64,000 bases of DNA from contig NZ_SROX01000002.1 in assembly GCF_013141915.1 (NCBI RefSeq), forward strand, positions 558,001 to 622,000, read 5' to 3'. Numbering within the stretch: the stretch's first letter is position 1; the number at the start of each line of letters is the position of its first letter. Shown one piece after another: positions 44,279 through 53,171 of this stretch. The notes below the pieces were generated by a model, which worked only from the letters and a program-made list of their open reading frames with translations, made no database searches and was not told the origin of the DNA. Source of the DNA: Cupriavidus necator. GTDB lineage: Bacteria > Pseudomonadota > Gammaproteobacteria > Burkholderiales > Burkholderiaceae. The translations under genes and the position numbers were made by a program.

Positions 44279-44283
44279 TCTCC
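44264..44283. repeat. Perfect inverted repeat over a start codon
   Basis: GGAGAATG-TTTG-CATTCTCC, eight-base arms with a four-base spacer. It covers the ATG (minus strand) of the small HTH-like frame and could be an operator or a hairpin that sequesters its start. TATAC lies just outside on the upstream side. Confidence 0.4.
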
Positions 44284-44555
44284 GTATAGCAACGCGCGCC
44301 GCCTCTCCCGGGCACCTGGGCAGGCGTTTAAATCTCGGTCCTATCCTGTTACTGGTGGATGCGAACGGCTCTGCCCCCAGGTGAGGAGAACTCGGGAAGG
44401 CAGCGCTGATGCTCCGCCCCCCCCAACAGCGGCTCGACTTCATCGCGTGACCTAGGCGGTGTGGGAAGGGAAGCGGGTGTGCGAGAAACTCTGCGCCAAT
44501 TTCGGGTCTCATTTCCAAGCCGACATCCGAAGGGCTGCAAATTTGAGGGAGTTGC

Positions 44556-44571
44556 AATAGTTCCGGATACA
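44556..44571 (+). repeat. TnsB-site-like motif, inverted copy
   Basis: AATAGTTCCGGATACA, the same motif as the two sites nearer glmS but in the opposite direction. In an ordinary Tn7 end all sites point the same way, so this copy may mark a second, facing end or a rearrangement. Confidence 0.45.
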
Positions 44572-44582
44572 CGGCTCCGGGC

Positions 44583-44607
44583 CTAGCCTAGCGAGGGGCT
44601 AGGCTAG
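44583..44607. repeat. Hairpin between transposon-site motifs
   Basis: CTAGCCTAGC-GAGGG-GCTAGGCTAG, a perfect ten-base stem with a five-base loop. No T-run follows on either strand. It could be a weak terminator for glmS or structural part of the element end. Confidence 0.4.
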
Positions 44608-44609
44608 CT

Positions 44610-44626
44610 TGTATCCGAAACTATTT
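44610..44626 (-). repeat. TnsB-site-like motif, internal copy
   Basis: On the minus strand AAATAGTTTCGGATACA, one mismatch in its core from the terminal copy and 24 bp inward of it, in the same direction. Helically phased spacing fits protein-bound repeats at a Tn7-like end. Confidence 0.5.
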
Positions 44627-44633
44627 GTATCTC

Positions 44634-44660
44634 TGTATCCGGAACTAATTGTCCTTCACA
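44634..44660 (-). repeat. Putative Tn7-like terminus
   Basis: Read towards the island, the sequence starts TGTGAAGGACAATTAGTTCC and continues GGATACA. The outer TGT and internal AGTTCCGGATACA motif fit a Tn7-like terminal repeat with a TnsB site. It begins 25 bp past the glmS stop. Confidence 0.55.
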
Positions 44661-44685
44661 CAGCGCCAGCTCTCGATTCGGCGCC
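44661..44685. other. attTn7-equivalent spacer downstream of glmS
   Basis: Exactly 25 bp separate the glmS stop from the putative transposon terminus, the known Tn7 insertion distance. A five-base target duplication would have one copy here (GCGCTG region, minus strand) and its partner at the far end of the element, outside the window. Confidence 0.55.
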
Positions 44686-46524
44686 TTACTCCACCGTCAC
44701 CGACTTCGCCAGGTTGCGCGGCTTGTCCACGTCGGTCCCGCGCGCGCAGGCCGTGTGGTATGCCAGCAGCTGCAGCGGCACCACGTGCAGGATCGGCGAG
44801 AGGTCGCCGTAGTGCTCGGGCATGCGGATCACCTGGATGCCATCGGACGACTGGATCTGCGTATCGCTGTCGGCAAACACGTACAGGCGGCCGCCGCGGG
44901 CGCGCACTTCCTGGATGTTGGACTTGAGCTTCTCCAGCAGCGCGTCGTTGGGCGCGACGGTAACCACCGGCATGGCTTCGGTGACCAGCGCCAGCGGGCC
45001 GTGCTTGAGCTCGCCGGCCGGATAGGCCTCGGCGTGGATATACGAGATTTCCTTGAGCTTGAGCGCACCCTCCAGCGCGATCGGGTAGTGCAGGCCGCGG
45101 CCAAGGAACAGCGCGTTCTCGCGGCGGGCGAAGTCCTCGGACCAGGCGATGATCTGCGGCTCCAGCGCCAGTACGCCGTGCAGCGCGGCGGGCAGGTGGC
45201 GCAGGTTGGTCAGGGCCTTGGCCTCGGCCTCTTCGGTCAGCAGGCCGCGGGTCTTGGCCAGCGACAGCGTCAGCATGTACAGCGCCGCCAGCTGCGTGGT
45301 GAACGCCTTGGTAGACGCCACCCCGATCTCGGTGCCGGCGCGCGTGAGGAAGCGCAGTTCGGTCTCGCGCACCATGGCGCTGGTGGCGACGTTGCACACC
45401 GCCAGCGTATGGACATGGCCGAGCGCGCGCGCGTGGCGCAGCGCGGCCATGGTATCGGCGGTTTCGCCCGATTGCGAGATCACCACCACCAGCGCGCGCG
45501 GATTGGGCACGGTGTCGCGATAGCGGTATTCGCTGGCGACCTCGACCTGGGTCGGGATCTTCGCGATGCTTTCTAGCCAGTACTTGGCGGTGCAGCCGGA
45601 ATAGTAGCTGGTGCCGCACGCCAGGATCAGCACGCTGTCGATGCCGGCGAAGACCTCGGCGGCGTTGGCGCCGAACAGGTCCGGCGACAGGCCTTCGACG
45701 CCCTCGAGCGTGTCGCCCAGCGCGCGCGGCTGCTCGAAGATTTCCTTCTGCATGAAATGGCGGTACGGGCCCAAGTCGACCGATGCGGCATGGGCTTCGA
45801 CCAGGCGCGCTTCCCGCTCGACCGGGTGGTCGTCGGCGTCATGGATGGTCACGCCGTCCAGCGTGATCTCGACCACATCGCCCTCTTCCAGGTAGATGAT
45901 GCGGTTGGCGGTGCCGGCCACGGCCAGCGCGTCGGACGCCAGGAAGGACTCGTTCTCGCCCAGCGCCACCACCAGCGGCGAGCCCGCACGCGCGCCGACC
46001 ACGCAGCCCGGCTGGTCTTTGGCGAACACGGCGATGGCATAGGCGCCGTGCAGGCGCTTGGTGACGGCACGCACCGAGGCGAACAGGTCGCCGCGGGTAG
46101 CGCTGCTGGGATAGCTGTAGGCCTGGTGGATCAGGTGGGCGACCACCTCGGTATCGGTCTGGGACTCGAAGCCGTAGCCGACCGCACGCAGCTCTTCGCG
46201 CAGCGGCTCGTAGTTCTCGATGATGCCGTTGTGCACCAGCGCGATGGTCTCGCCCGACAGGTGCGGGTGGGCGTTGACGGTATCGGGCTTGCCATGCGTG
46301 GCCCAGCGCGTATGCGCCACGCCGGTAAAGCCGGAGAGGCCGGACGCCTGCGTCTGCGCGTCCAGGTCGGCGACGCGCGACACGGTGCGTGCGCGCTCGA
46401 CCGCATCGTCGCGCACGACGGCAACGCCGCACGAGTCATAGCCGCGATACTCGAGGCGGCGCAGCCCTTCGATCAGGACCGGAACGATATTGCGCGTGGA
46501 AACCGCGCCGACGATGCCACACAT
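44686..46524 (-). CDS. glmS: GlmS, glucosamine-6-phosphate synthase
   Basis: 612 residues. The start at MCGIVGAV exposes the catalytic Cys2 after Met removal. The N-terminal glutaminase ([18 protein letters not shown]) is followed by two SIS domains ([28 protein letters not shown] region) and the usual C-terminus [13 protein letters not shown]. It converts fructose-6-phosphate and glutamine to glucosamine-6-phosphate for peptidoglycan and lipopolysaccharide. It lies just downstream of glmU on the same strand, with which it provides the first and last steps. The conserved C-terminal codons form the recognition site for TnsD-type proteins and are intact here, consistent with the insertion beyond them. 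Confidence 0.97.
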   Translation of the reverse strand: MCGIVGAVSTRNIVPVLIEGLRRLEYRGYDSCGVAVVRDDAVERARTVSRVADLDAQTQASGLSGFTGVAHTRWATHGKPDTVNAHPHLSGETIALVHNGIIENYEPLREELRAVGYGFESQTDTEVVAHLIHQAYSYPSSATRGDLFASVRAVTKRLHGAYAIAVFAKDQPGCVVGARAGSPLVVALGENESFLASDALAVAGTANRIIYLEEGDVVEITLDGVTIHDADDHPVEREARLVEAHAASVDLGPYRHFMQKEIFEQPRALGDTLEGVEGLSPDLFGANAAEVFAGIDSVLILACGTSYYSGCTAKYWLESIAKIPTQVEVASEYRYRDTVPNPRALVVVISQSGETADTMAALRHARALGHVHTLAVCNVATSAMVRETELRFLTRAGTEIGVASTKAFTTQLAALYMLTLSLAKTRGLLTEEAEAKALTNLRHLPAALHGVLALEPQIIAWSEDFARRENALFLGRGLHYPIALEGALKLKEISYIHAEAYPAGELKHGPLALVTEAMPVVTVAPNDALLEKLKSNIQEVRARGGRLYVFADSDTQIQSSDGIQVIRMPEHYGDLSPILHVVPLQLLAYHTACARGTDVDKPRNLAKSVTVE

Positions 46525-46624
46525 GCTGAACCCCCGTTTTGCTGGCGCCTGCCCGCAGGCCACTGGCGCCGGTATGAATCCTGTGGCGCCACCCTGCGCG
46601 GGCGGCGCTTGAGCTTACTGCTGC

Positions 46625-47989
46625 TTACTGCTTCGGCTGCTTGACCGGACGCTGCCAGGCGTCGATGGTCAGCTGCTTGGCCCGCGACAGCGTCAGCTTG
46701 TCGGCCGGGGCCTCCTTGGTGAGCGTGGTGCCGGCGCCCAGCGTGGCGCCGCGGCGCACCGTCACCGGCGCCACCAGCTGCGTGTCGGAGCCGATGAAGA
46801 CATCGTCCTCGATCACGGTGCGGTGCTTGTTAACCCCGTCATAGTTGCAGGTGATGGTACCCGCGCCAATATTGACGCGCGACCCCACCGTGGCGTCGCC
46901 CACATAAGCCAGGTGGTTGGCCTTGCTGTGTGCCGCCACCTGTGCATTCTTCACCTCGACAAAGTTGCCGATATGCACGTCCTCGCCCAGTTCGGTGCCG
47001 GGGCGCAGCCGCGCGTACGGCCCGATGCGGCCCGCTGGCCCGATGCTGGCCTCGTCGATATGGCAGAACGGATGCACCTGCGCGCCGGCGCCGACGGTGC
47101 TGTTGCGGATCACGCAATGCGCGCCGATGCGCACGCCGTCTTCCAGGTGCACGCGGCCCTCGAACACGCAGCCGACGTCGATGGTGACATCACGCCCGCA
47201 GGTCAGCTGGCCGCGCACGTCGATGCGGGCCGGGTCCAGCAGCGTCACGCCGGCTTCGAGCAGGCGCCGGGCCTGGTTGCCCTGGTGGATGCGCTCGACC
47301 TCGGCCAGCTGCAGCTTGCTGTTGACGCCCAGCGTCTCCCAGACCGCCGCCGGCTGGGCCGAGACGGTTTCGACGCCATCCGCGACGGCGCGCTCGACGG
47401 TATCGGTCAGGTAGTACTCGCCCTGGGCGTTGTCGTTGCGCAGCGTCGACAGCCACTTGCGCAGGTGGCCGGTCGGGCACACGATAATGCCGGTATTGAT
47501 CTCGCGGATGGCTTGCTCGGCTTCCGTTGCGTCTTTCTGCTCGATGATGCGGACGATGCTGCCCGCCGCGTCGCGCACGATGCGTCCATAACCGGCGGGA
47601 TCGGGCATTTCAACGGTGAGTACGCCAAGGCGCTGCGCGCCGGCCTCGGTCACCAGTGCCTGCAGCGTCGCAGCGCTGGTGAGCGGAACGTCACCGTAGA
47701 GAACCAACGTGGGGTGGTTGTCGTCCAACAAGGGAAGTGCCTGCATCACCGCATGGCCCGTGCCCAGTTGCTGGGCCTGCTCGGCGAAGGCGACATCGTC
47801 AGCGGCAACCGCCTCGCGCACGCGTTCGGCCCCATGGCCGACCACGACCACCAGCCGGGCCGGCGACAGCGCACGAGCCGTATCCAGGACATGCGCGAGC
47901 ATGGGCCGCCCGGCTACCGGGTGCAGCACCTTGGGCAAATCGGAATACATCCGCTTGCCCATGCCCGCGGCGAGAATGACGATATTCAC
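46625..47989 (-). CDS. glmU: GlmU, N-acetylglucosamine-1-P uridyltransferase / acetyltransferase
   Basis: 454 residues. The start is GTG ([14 protein letters not shown]) with AGGGGT six bases upstream; the frame remains open upstream but that part reads as non-coding. N-terminal: nucleotide motif [21 protein letters not shown]-terminal: left-handed beta-helix with hexapeptide repeats ([37 protein letters not shown]). It makes UDP-GlcNAc from glucosamine-1-P. The short gap to glmS (100 bp) suggests one transcription unit. Confidence 0.97.
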   Translation of the reverse strand: MNIVILAAGMGKRMYSDLPKVLHPVAGRPMLAHVLDTARALSPARLVVVVGHGAERVREAVAADDVAFAEQAQQLGTGHAVMQALPLLDDNHPTLVLYGDVPLTSAATLQALVTEAGAQRLGVLTVEMPDPAGYGRIVRDAAGSIVRIIEQKDATEAEQAIREINTGIIVCPTGHLRKWLSTLRNDNAQGEYYLTDTVERAVADGVETVSAQPAAVWETLGVNSKLQLAEVERIHQGNQARRLLEAGVTLLDPARIDVRGQLTCGRDVTIDVGCVFEGRVHLEDGVRIGAHCVIRNSTVGAGAQVHPFCHIDEASIGPAGRIGPYARLRPGTELGEDVHIGNFVEVKNAQVAAHSKANHLAYVGDATVGSRVNIGAGTITCNYDGVNKHRTVIEDDVFIGSDTQLVAPVTVRRGATLGAGTTLTKEAPADKLTLSRAKQLTIDAWQRPVKQPKQ

Positions 47990-48198
47990 AAGGAGACCCC
48001 TAAGTGAGTGTGTCCGAAAATATTCTGGAAAGCGCCGGCCGGGTGTTCGGGCCGGTGTTTGGCAAACTGCGCTGCCGGCGCTGGCGGAAGCTGGCCGCCA
48101 GGCCTGCGCGTCTTCCCGCAAACCCTTGCCAGGACTTGGCTGGCGGGCATCGGGTCAGCTCGCGGGGCAGCCCGGTTTCAAGGCGCGCCGATTTTAAC

Positions 48199-49134
48199 AT
48201 GGCGCTTTCTGCGCAACGGACCGCGGTTTCGGAATTTCACAATTGCTGGACCCGGCGCATTTTGGTGATTCTGGGCGCGGCGGCCTTGTGCGCCTGCAGC
48301 GCAATGAAACTGGGGTACCAGCAGGGCGACCGGCTGGCGTACTGGTGGATCGACAATTATGTCGACGTCACTTCGGCCCAGGAACCCCTCACGCGCGAGG
48401 CCATCGCGCGCTTCTTCGCCTGGCATCGCAAGGCACAGCTGCCGGAAATCGCCAGCCTGCTGCAGCAAGCCAAGGCGGACGTGCGCCAGCCCGTCAGTGC
48501 GGCGCGCGTCGAGCACTTCCAGGACGCGTCGCAGGAACTGGCGCGCCGCTCGTTCGAGCAGGCCATGCCCGACATGGCGGACTTGCTGCTGACGCTAACA
48601 CCCGACCAGATCGCGCGCATGGAAAAGAAATTTGCCGACGGCAACGCCAAGTACCGCAAGAAATTCCTCAATGCGGACCCGGCCGAGCGCGAGGAAGCAC
48701 GCTTCGACAAGGTGATGGAGTACGCCCGGTTGGTCTACGGCGGCTTCTCCGCCGAGCAGGAAAAGGCGATCCGCGCCAAGGTGGGGCCGGTGGTGGAGAA
48801 CGCCGAGGCGCGCTATGCCGAGCGTGTGGCGCGGCAGCAGGAATGGCTCAAGATGGTGCGCTACGTGCAGGCCACGCAGCCGCCCAAGACACAGGTGATC
48901 GACTTGCTGCGCCGCTTCCGCGAGTACTGGCAGAACCCGCCGGCGCGGCTCGCCGCCAGCCACCAGGCGAACGACAACGCCGGCATCGCGCTGACGGTGG
49001 CGATTGCCAACATGACCACGCCGCAACAGAAGGCGCACGCGCAGGAGCGCTTCCAGAAATGGATCGACGACACCCATGCATTGATGCGCGAAAAGGCGAA
49101 TCCGCCGGTGCAGTCGGCGGCGGCGGCAAACTAG
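48199..49134 (+). CDS. DUF6279 lipoprotein
   Basis: 311 residues. The start was placed at MALSAQ since the upstream in-frame part overlaps the glmU promoter region. A signal peptide follows (RRILVILGAAALCAC), with a lipobox L-C-A-C whose last Cys would be lipidated. The mature protein is all-helical with an aromatic N-terminal patch (LGYQQGDRLAYWWIDNYVD), characteristic of DUF6279. It is probably an outer-membrane or periplasmic lipoprotein of unknown function. It converges with ttcA and shares a terminator with it. Confidence 0.85.
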   Translation: MALSAQRTAVSEFHNCWTRRILVILGAAALCACSAMKLGYQQGDRLAYWWIDNYVDVTSAQEPLTREAIARFFAWHRKAQLPEIASLLQQAKADVRQPVSAARVEHFQDASQELARRSFEQAMPDMADLLLTLTPDQIARMEKKFADGNAKYRKKFLNADPAEREEARFDKVMEYARLVYGGFSAEQEKAIRAKVGPVVENAEARYAERVARQQEWLKMVRYVQATQPPKTQVIDLLRRFREYWQNPPARLAASHQANDNAGIALTVAIANMTTPQQKAHAQERFQKWIDDTHALMREKANPPVQSAAAAN

Positions 49135-49153
49135 GCGGGTGGAATGCCGCCGG

Positions 49154-49190
49154 ATGGCGCGCCGCTCCCGCAGCGGGAGCGGCGCGCCAT
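49154..49190. terminator. Strong bidirectional hairpin terminator
   Basis: A perfect inverted repeat of 18-base arms (ATGGCGCGCCGCTCCCGC and its complement) with effectively a three-base loop, between the convergent lipoprotein and ttcA genes. GC-rich stem without T-run, as is common in high-GC genomes. Confidence 0.75.
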
Positions 49191-49219
49191 CGCCGGCAAG
49201 CTTGCGCTGTCGGGGAGTC

Positions 49220-50143
49220 TTACTGAGTGCCGGCCTGCTCCGCGGGCGCGCGCTCGAAGCGCACGAACTCCATGCGGTTTTCTTCCGTGCTGCCGGCAAA
49301 CGTGAGCGGCTGCTGCTGGAAGGTGGTCTCGCCGAACAGTGAGGCCTCGTCCACCTTGGCCAGGCCGGTCGCCAGCCCGGTGAACGGGAACAGGTCGGTA
49401 TCCGCCAGGTGCGACGGCACCACGTTGCGCAGCGCCGAGAAGATATTGTCGATGCGGCCCGGGTTCTGGCGCTCCCACTCCTGCAGCATCTCGCTGACCT
49501 TCTTGCGCTGCAGGTTCTCCTGCGAGCCGCACAGGTTGCACGGGATAATCGGGAACTCCATCGCGCGCGCGTAGGACGCAATGTCCTTCTCGGAGCAGTA
49601 CGCCAGCGGGCGGATCACGATATGCGCGCCATCGTCGGTAGCCAGCTTGGGCGGCATCGCCTTCATCTTGCCGCCGAAGAACATGTTCAGGAAGAAGGTG
49701 TTGACGATGTCGTCGCGATGGTGGCCCAGCGCAATCTTGTTGGCGCCCAGCTCCTTGGCGGTGCGGTAGATCACGCCGCGGCGCAGGCGCGAGCACAGCG
49801 AGCAGGTGGTCTTGCCCTCGGGCACCTTCTCCTTGACGATCGAGTACGTGTCCGCCTCGACGATCACATGCTCGACCCCAACCGACTTCAAGTACTGCGG
49901 CAGGATGTGTTCCGGGAAGCCTGGCTGCTTCTGGTCCAGGTTCATCGCGATCAGCTTGAACTTGATCGGCGCGCGCTTCTGCAGCGCCATCAGCACCGAC
50001 AGCATGGTGTACGAGTCCTTGCCGCCACTCATGCAGACCAGCACGGTGTCGCCGTCCTCGATCATGCCGAAGTCGCCGATGGCCTTGCCGGTTTGCGATT
50101 GCAGCCTCGTCTCGAGGCGATAAAAGTTGTTCGAGTGGCTCAT
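49220..50143 (-). CDS. ttcA: TtcA, tRNA 2-thiocytidine synthetase
   Basis: 307 residues. SGGKDS at 39-44 is the PP-loop ATPase motif; CSLC (C114, C117) and CNLC (C202, C205) are the Cys pairs that bind the iron-sulfur cluster. TtcA thiolates C32 of several tRNAs. The start at MSHSNNF has AGGA seven bases upstream. It ends at a shared hairpin terminator and lies downstream of folB, on the same strand. Confidence 0.95.
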   Translation of the reverse strand: MSHSNNFYRLETRLQSQTGKAIGDFGMIEDGDTVLVCMSGGKDSYTMLSVLMALQKRAPIKFKLIAMNLDQKQPGFPEHILPQYLKSVGVEHVIVEADTYSIVKEKVPEGKTTCSLCSRLRRGVIYRTAKELGANKIALGHHRDDIVNTFFLNMFFGGKMKAMPPKLATDDGAHIVIRPLAYCSEKDIASYARAMEFPIIPCNLCGSQENLQRKKVSEMLQEWERQNPGRIDNIFSALRNVVPSHLADTDLFPFTGLATGLAKVDEASLFGETTFQQQPLTFAGSTEENRMEFVRFERAPAEQAGTQ

Positions 50144-50252
50144 GGAGCATCCTGTTGCGTGGCGCCCGCCGGATGGAATGGCCGGCGCGGCGCGAAGGGG
50201 CAACATTCTACTTTAGGCGCCCGCTAGCTGCAGCGCACGCCCGCAGGACCGC

Positions 50253-50654
50253 TCAGGCCTGCTTGATATGGAACACCTCGACCCCGACCGAATCGCAATC
50301 CGGGTACACGTCGGGTTTCTCGGTCGACACGCGCACCGCGCGCACCTTGGGATGCTTCAGCATGGCGCGGGCCACGTCGTCGCACAGCGTTTCCTGCAGG
50401 TGCACGTGACCCTGCGCCATGCGCGCGGCCACGGTGTTGCGCATGAAGTCATAGTCGACCACTTCGTCGAGCTTGTCAGCCTGCGGCGTGCATTCCTCCA
50501 GCGGTACGAACAGGTCGATATTGATCAGCACGCGCTGCTCGCCCTTCTTTTCGAATTCGTGCACGCCGATATTGATCTGCACTTCATAGTTACGCAGGAA
50601 CATGCGTCGGCAGTCTTGCAGGCTGGGGTGGGAAAGGGCGGCGAGCATGGTCAT
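50253..50654 (-). CDS. folB: FolB, dihydroneopterin aldolase
   Basis: 133 residues, with RNYEVQINIGVHEFEKKGEQRV and VVDYDFMRNTV, the FolB signature; the catalytic residues (the E in GVHEFE and K near the end in VRVSTEKPDVY) are present. It converts dihydroneopterin to 6-hydroxymethyl-dihydropterin in folate synthesis. Two in-frame ATGs two codons apart are possible starts; the outer was chosen. It is followed by ttcA and preceded by an SDR reductase of pteridine type. Confidence 0.9.
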   Translation of the reverse strand: MTMLAALSHPSLQDCRRMFLRNYEVQINIGVHEFEKKGEQRVLINIDLFVPLEECTPQADKLDEVVDYDFMRNTVAARMAQGHVHLQETLCDDVARAMLKHPKVRAVRVSTEKPDVYPDCDSVGVEVFHIKQA

Positions 50655-50740
50655 GGGCGGCTGCGGAGAGAAAAAGGAAAGCCGCGCCCGGCGGGCGCGG
50701 CACATCAGATGACTACGGTATTCGGTGGCTGGCTTCCAGC

Positions 50741-51580
50741 TTACTCGGTCAGGAACATCACGTCGCGCGCCAGCGGCATCAGGTGCTGGCCGCCATCGAC
50801 ATACAGCGTGGTGCCGGTCACGGCGCGCGCCTGCGCCAGGTAGGCTACCGCCTGGGCGATGTCCTCGGGCGTGGAAGACTGGCCCAGCGGCGTCACGCGG
50901 TGCGCGCGGCGGAAACTCTGCTCCGACTGCTCGCCCGACACCAGCGTGATGCCGGGGGCCACGCCCACCACGCGCAGGCGCGGCGCCAGCGCCTGCGCCA
51001 GCTGCACCGTGGCGGTCTGCAGCGCGGCCTTGGACAGTGTGTAAGAGAGGAAGTCCGGGTTCAGGTTGTCCAGCTTCTGGTCAAGCAGGTTAATCACCAC
51101 GCCGCGCGGCTCGGCGGCCTTGTTCGCGCCCTCCGGTGCCGCGGCAGCGGCCAGCGCCTTGTGCAGTTCGCGCGCCAGCAGCAGCGGCGCGGCCACGTTG
51201 GTGCGCATATGCGTATCCAGCGACGCATACGAGAAGCTGGTCGCCACGTCGTACTGGAACAGCGAGGCATTGTTGACCAGGCAGGTGGGCACGCCCAGCG
51301 CGGCGCTGCAGTCGGCCACCAGTCGGCTGGTGGCGGCCTCGTCGGCCAGGTCGGCGCGCAGCACCGCGGCGCGGCGGCCCAGCGCGCGAATCTGCGTGGC
51401 CAGGGCTTCGGCCTCGTCGACCGAGCGATGGCAGTGCACCGCCACGTCCCAGCCTTGCGCCGCGAGTTCCAGCGCGATGGCACGGCCCAGGCGGCGCGCG
51501 CCACCGGTCACGAGCGCCACGCCGCGGGCCACGGCAGGCTGGGGACCGGTCTCGCCGGCGGGAATCTTGGATGCGGGCAT
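50741..51580 (-). CDS. SDR oxidoreductase, FolM/pteridine-reductase-like
   Basis: 279 residues with the SDR layout: TGGARRLG at 25-32 (the R of TGxxxRxG is typical of pteridine reductases), a VNNASLF motif, and YTLSK as the catalytic Y-x-x-x-K. The C-terminus DVMFLTE is typical of the FolM side of the family. Sitting directly upstream of folB, it probably reduces dihydromonapterin or a dihydropterin. The start lies only 15 bp from that of the divergent methyltransferase gene, so their promoters must overlap coding sequence. Confidence 0.8.
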   Translation of the reverse strand: MPASKIPAGETGPQPAVARGVALVTGGARRLGRAIALELAAQGWDVAVHCHRSVDEAEALATQIRALGRRAAVLRADLADEAATSRLVADCSAALGVPTCLVNNASLFQYDVATSFSYASLDTHMRTNVAAPLLLARELHKALAAAAAPEGANKAAEPRGVVINLLDQKLDNLNPDFLSYTLSKAALQTATVQLAQALAPRLRVVGVAPGITLVSGEQSEQSFRRAHRVTPLGQSSTPEDIAQAVAYLAQARAVTGTTLYVDGGQHLMPLARDVMFLTE

Positions 51581-51595
51581 TGCTACAATCGCAGG

Positions 51596-52792
51596 ATGCA
51601 GAAAGCCGCTAGTTTACCCCTTCCCCCCGCCGACGCGCAGGCCGCTTCCGATACTCTTGCGGCCCGTATTGGCGAATCGATCGATGCGGCCGGTGGCTGG
51701 ATCGGCTTTGACCGCTATATGGCGCTGGCGCTGTACGCGCCCGGCCTGGGCTATTACAGCGGCGGCTCGGCCAAGTTCGGGCGCGATGCCCGCGACGGCA
51801 GCGACTTCATCACCGCCCCGGAACTGAGCCCCTTCTTCGCCCGCACGCTGGCGCGCCAGTTCGCGCCGCTGCTGGCGCAGGGGTTGCCGCGCCTGCTTGA
51901 ATTCGGCGCCGGCACCGGCCGGCTGGCGGCGGATCTGCTGCTCGGGCTCGAACAGGAAGGCCAGTTGCCCGACACCTACGCCATCGTCGAACTGTCGGGC
52001 GAACTGCGCGCGCGCCAGCAGGACACGCTGGCCCGGCGCGCGCCACACCTGGTGGAGCGCGTCACCTGGCTCGATACGCTGCCCGCCGCCTTCGAAGGCG
52101 TGATTGTCGGCAACGAAGTGCTCGATGCAATGCCGGTGCAGCTGTATGCGCGCAATGGCGGCAACTGGCACGAACGCGGCGTGGCGCGCGCGGGCGTGCA
52201 GGATGGCGGCGCGCCCGCGTTCCGCTTCGAAGACCGCCCGCTCGCCGCTACCGACGTGCCCGAAGCCTTGCGCGCCATTCCGGGCGACCACGACCTGGTC
52301 ACCGAGACCCATGCCGAGGCCGAGGGCTTTACGCGCGCGGTCGGCGCCATGCTGGCGCGCGGCGCGGCCTTCTTCATCGACTATGGCTTCCCCGGCGCCG
52401 AGTATTACCATCCGCAGCGCGCCGGCGGCACGCTGATGTGCCACTACCGCCATCATGCGCACCCGGACCCGTTCCTGCATCCCGGCCTGCAGGACATCAC
52501 CGCGCACGTCAACTTCAGCGGCATCGCGCACGCCGCCGCCGAGACCGGACTGACCGTGGCGGGCTTTGCCTCGCAGGCGCGCTTCCTGATGAATGCCGGC
52601 ATCACCGACCTGCTGATGGCGCTGGACCCGTCCGACGCGCGCGCGTTCCTGCCGCAGGCCAATGCGGTACAGAAGCTGCTGTCCGAAGCCGAAATGGGTG
52701 AACTGTTCAAGGTGATCGCGCTCACGCGCGGGCTGGACGACAGCGAACCGTTGGCCGGCTTTGCCCGCGGCGACCGCTGCCACGCGCTGTAG
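51596..52792 (+). CDS. MidA-type SAM-dependent methyltransferase (NDUFAF7-like)
   Basis: 398 residues with LLEFGAGTGRL at 100-110 (SAM motif I), GNEVLDAMPV and the C-terminal layout of PF02636 (MidA). In eukaryotes the homologue NDUFAF7 methylates an Arg of complex I; in bacteria the target is unclear. A TACAAT sits seven bases before the ATG, so the message may be leaderless. The last codon is followed eight bases later by the DUF2905 gene. Confidence 0.87.
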   Translation: MQKAASLPLPPADAQAASDTLAARIGESIDAAGGWIGFDRYMALALYAPGLGYYSGGSAKFGRDARDGSDFITAPELSPFFARTLARQFAPLLAQGLPRLLEFGAGTGRLAADLLLGLEQEGQLPDTYAIVELSGELRARQQDTLARRAPHLVERVTWLDTLPAAFEGVIVGNEVLDAMPVQLYARNGGNWHERGVARAGVQDGGAPAFRFEDRPLAATDVPEALRAIPGDHDLVTETHAEAEGFTRAVGAMLARGAAFFIDYGFPGAEYYHPQRAGGTLMCHYRHHAHPDPFLHPGLQDITAHVNFSGIAHAAAETGLTVAGFASQARFLMNAGITDLLMALDPSDARAFLPQANAVQKLLSEAEMGELFKVIALTRGLDDSEPLAGFARGDRCHAL

Positions 52793-52799
52793 GCCGGCC

Positions 52800-52994
52800 A
52801 TGCTGCGCTGGACCTTGACCATCTTCTTCAGCGTGATCGTGCTGTCCGCGGCGTTGCCATGGCTGCAGAAGATCGGGCTGGGACGGCTGCCGGGCGACGT
52901 GCGTTTCCGTCTGTTCGGGCGCGAATTTGTGCTGCCGTTTGCCTCGACGATCCTTCTGTCGATGGTGGCACTGGTGATCGGCAAGCTGCTTTAG
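52800..52994 (+). CDS. DUF2905 family membrane protein
   Basis: 64 residues, two predicted membrane segments (TLTIFFSVIVLSAALPW and FASTILLSMVALVIGKLL) around a loop with LGRLPGDVRFRLFGREF. This is the standard DUF2905 pattern. Function unknown. It follows the methyltransferase after eight bases, on the same strand, probably co-transcribed. Confidence 0.85.
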   Translation: MLRWTLTIFFSVIVLSAALPWLQKIGLGRLPGDVRFRLFGREFVLPFASTILLSMVALVIGKLL

Positions 52995-53171
52995 GCGCGC
53001 GCCACCGGGGGCCGCCCCTGATCAAGGCAGCCAGTTTCACCACCGTCGCGTGACACGGCCCCGTTTCAACGTAAGGAAAACCCGATATCCATCATGGCGT
53101 GATCGATTCGTTTCATACCGCCCTTTCCCTTTCAAAAATGAGTCCTAATCTTGAAAGAGTCAGGAGGTGAT

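Larger units (their letters stand above)
1..44660. mobile_element. Defence-rich island, probably Tn7-like cargo (left end outside window)
   Basis: The block is visibly poorer in G and C than the DNA to its right, and it is dominated by defence families: SPARSA, McrBC, Qat, Druantia III, type I restriction-modification and a SIR2 protein. It stops 25 bp beyond the glmS stop codon, where repeated TnsB-site-like motifs begin. Tn7-like elements are known to insert at this point and to carry defence cargo. No TnsA, TnsB, TnsC or TnsD/TniQ gene is visible here, so transposition genes must lie further left or be missing. No second end was seen inside the window. That this is one element, and not several nested insertions, is inferred. 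Confidence 0.5.

Noticed and set aside
44583-44607. Hairpin as glmS rho-independent terminator
   Set aside because: No T-run on the glmS side, and it lies on the island side of the proposed insertion point; kept only as a repeat.
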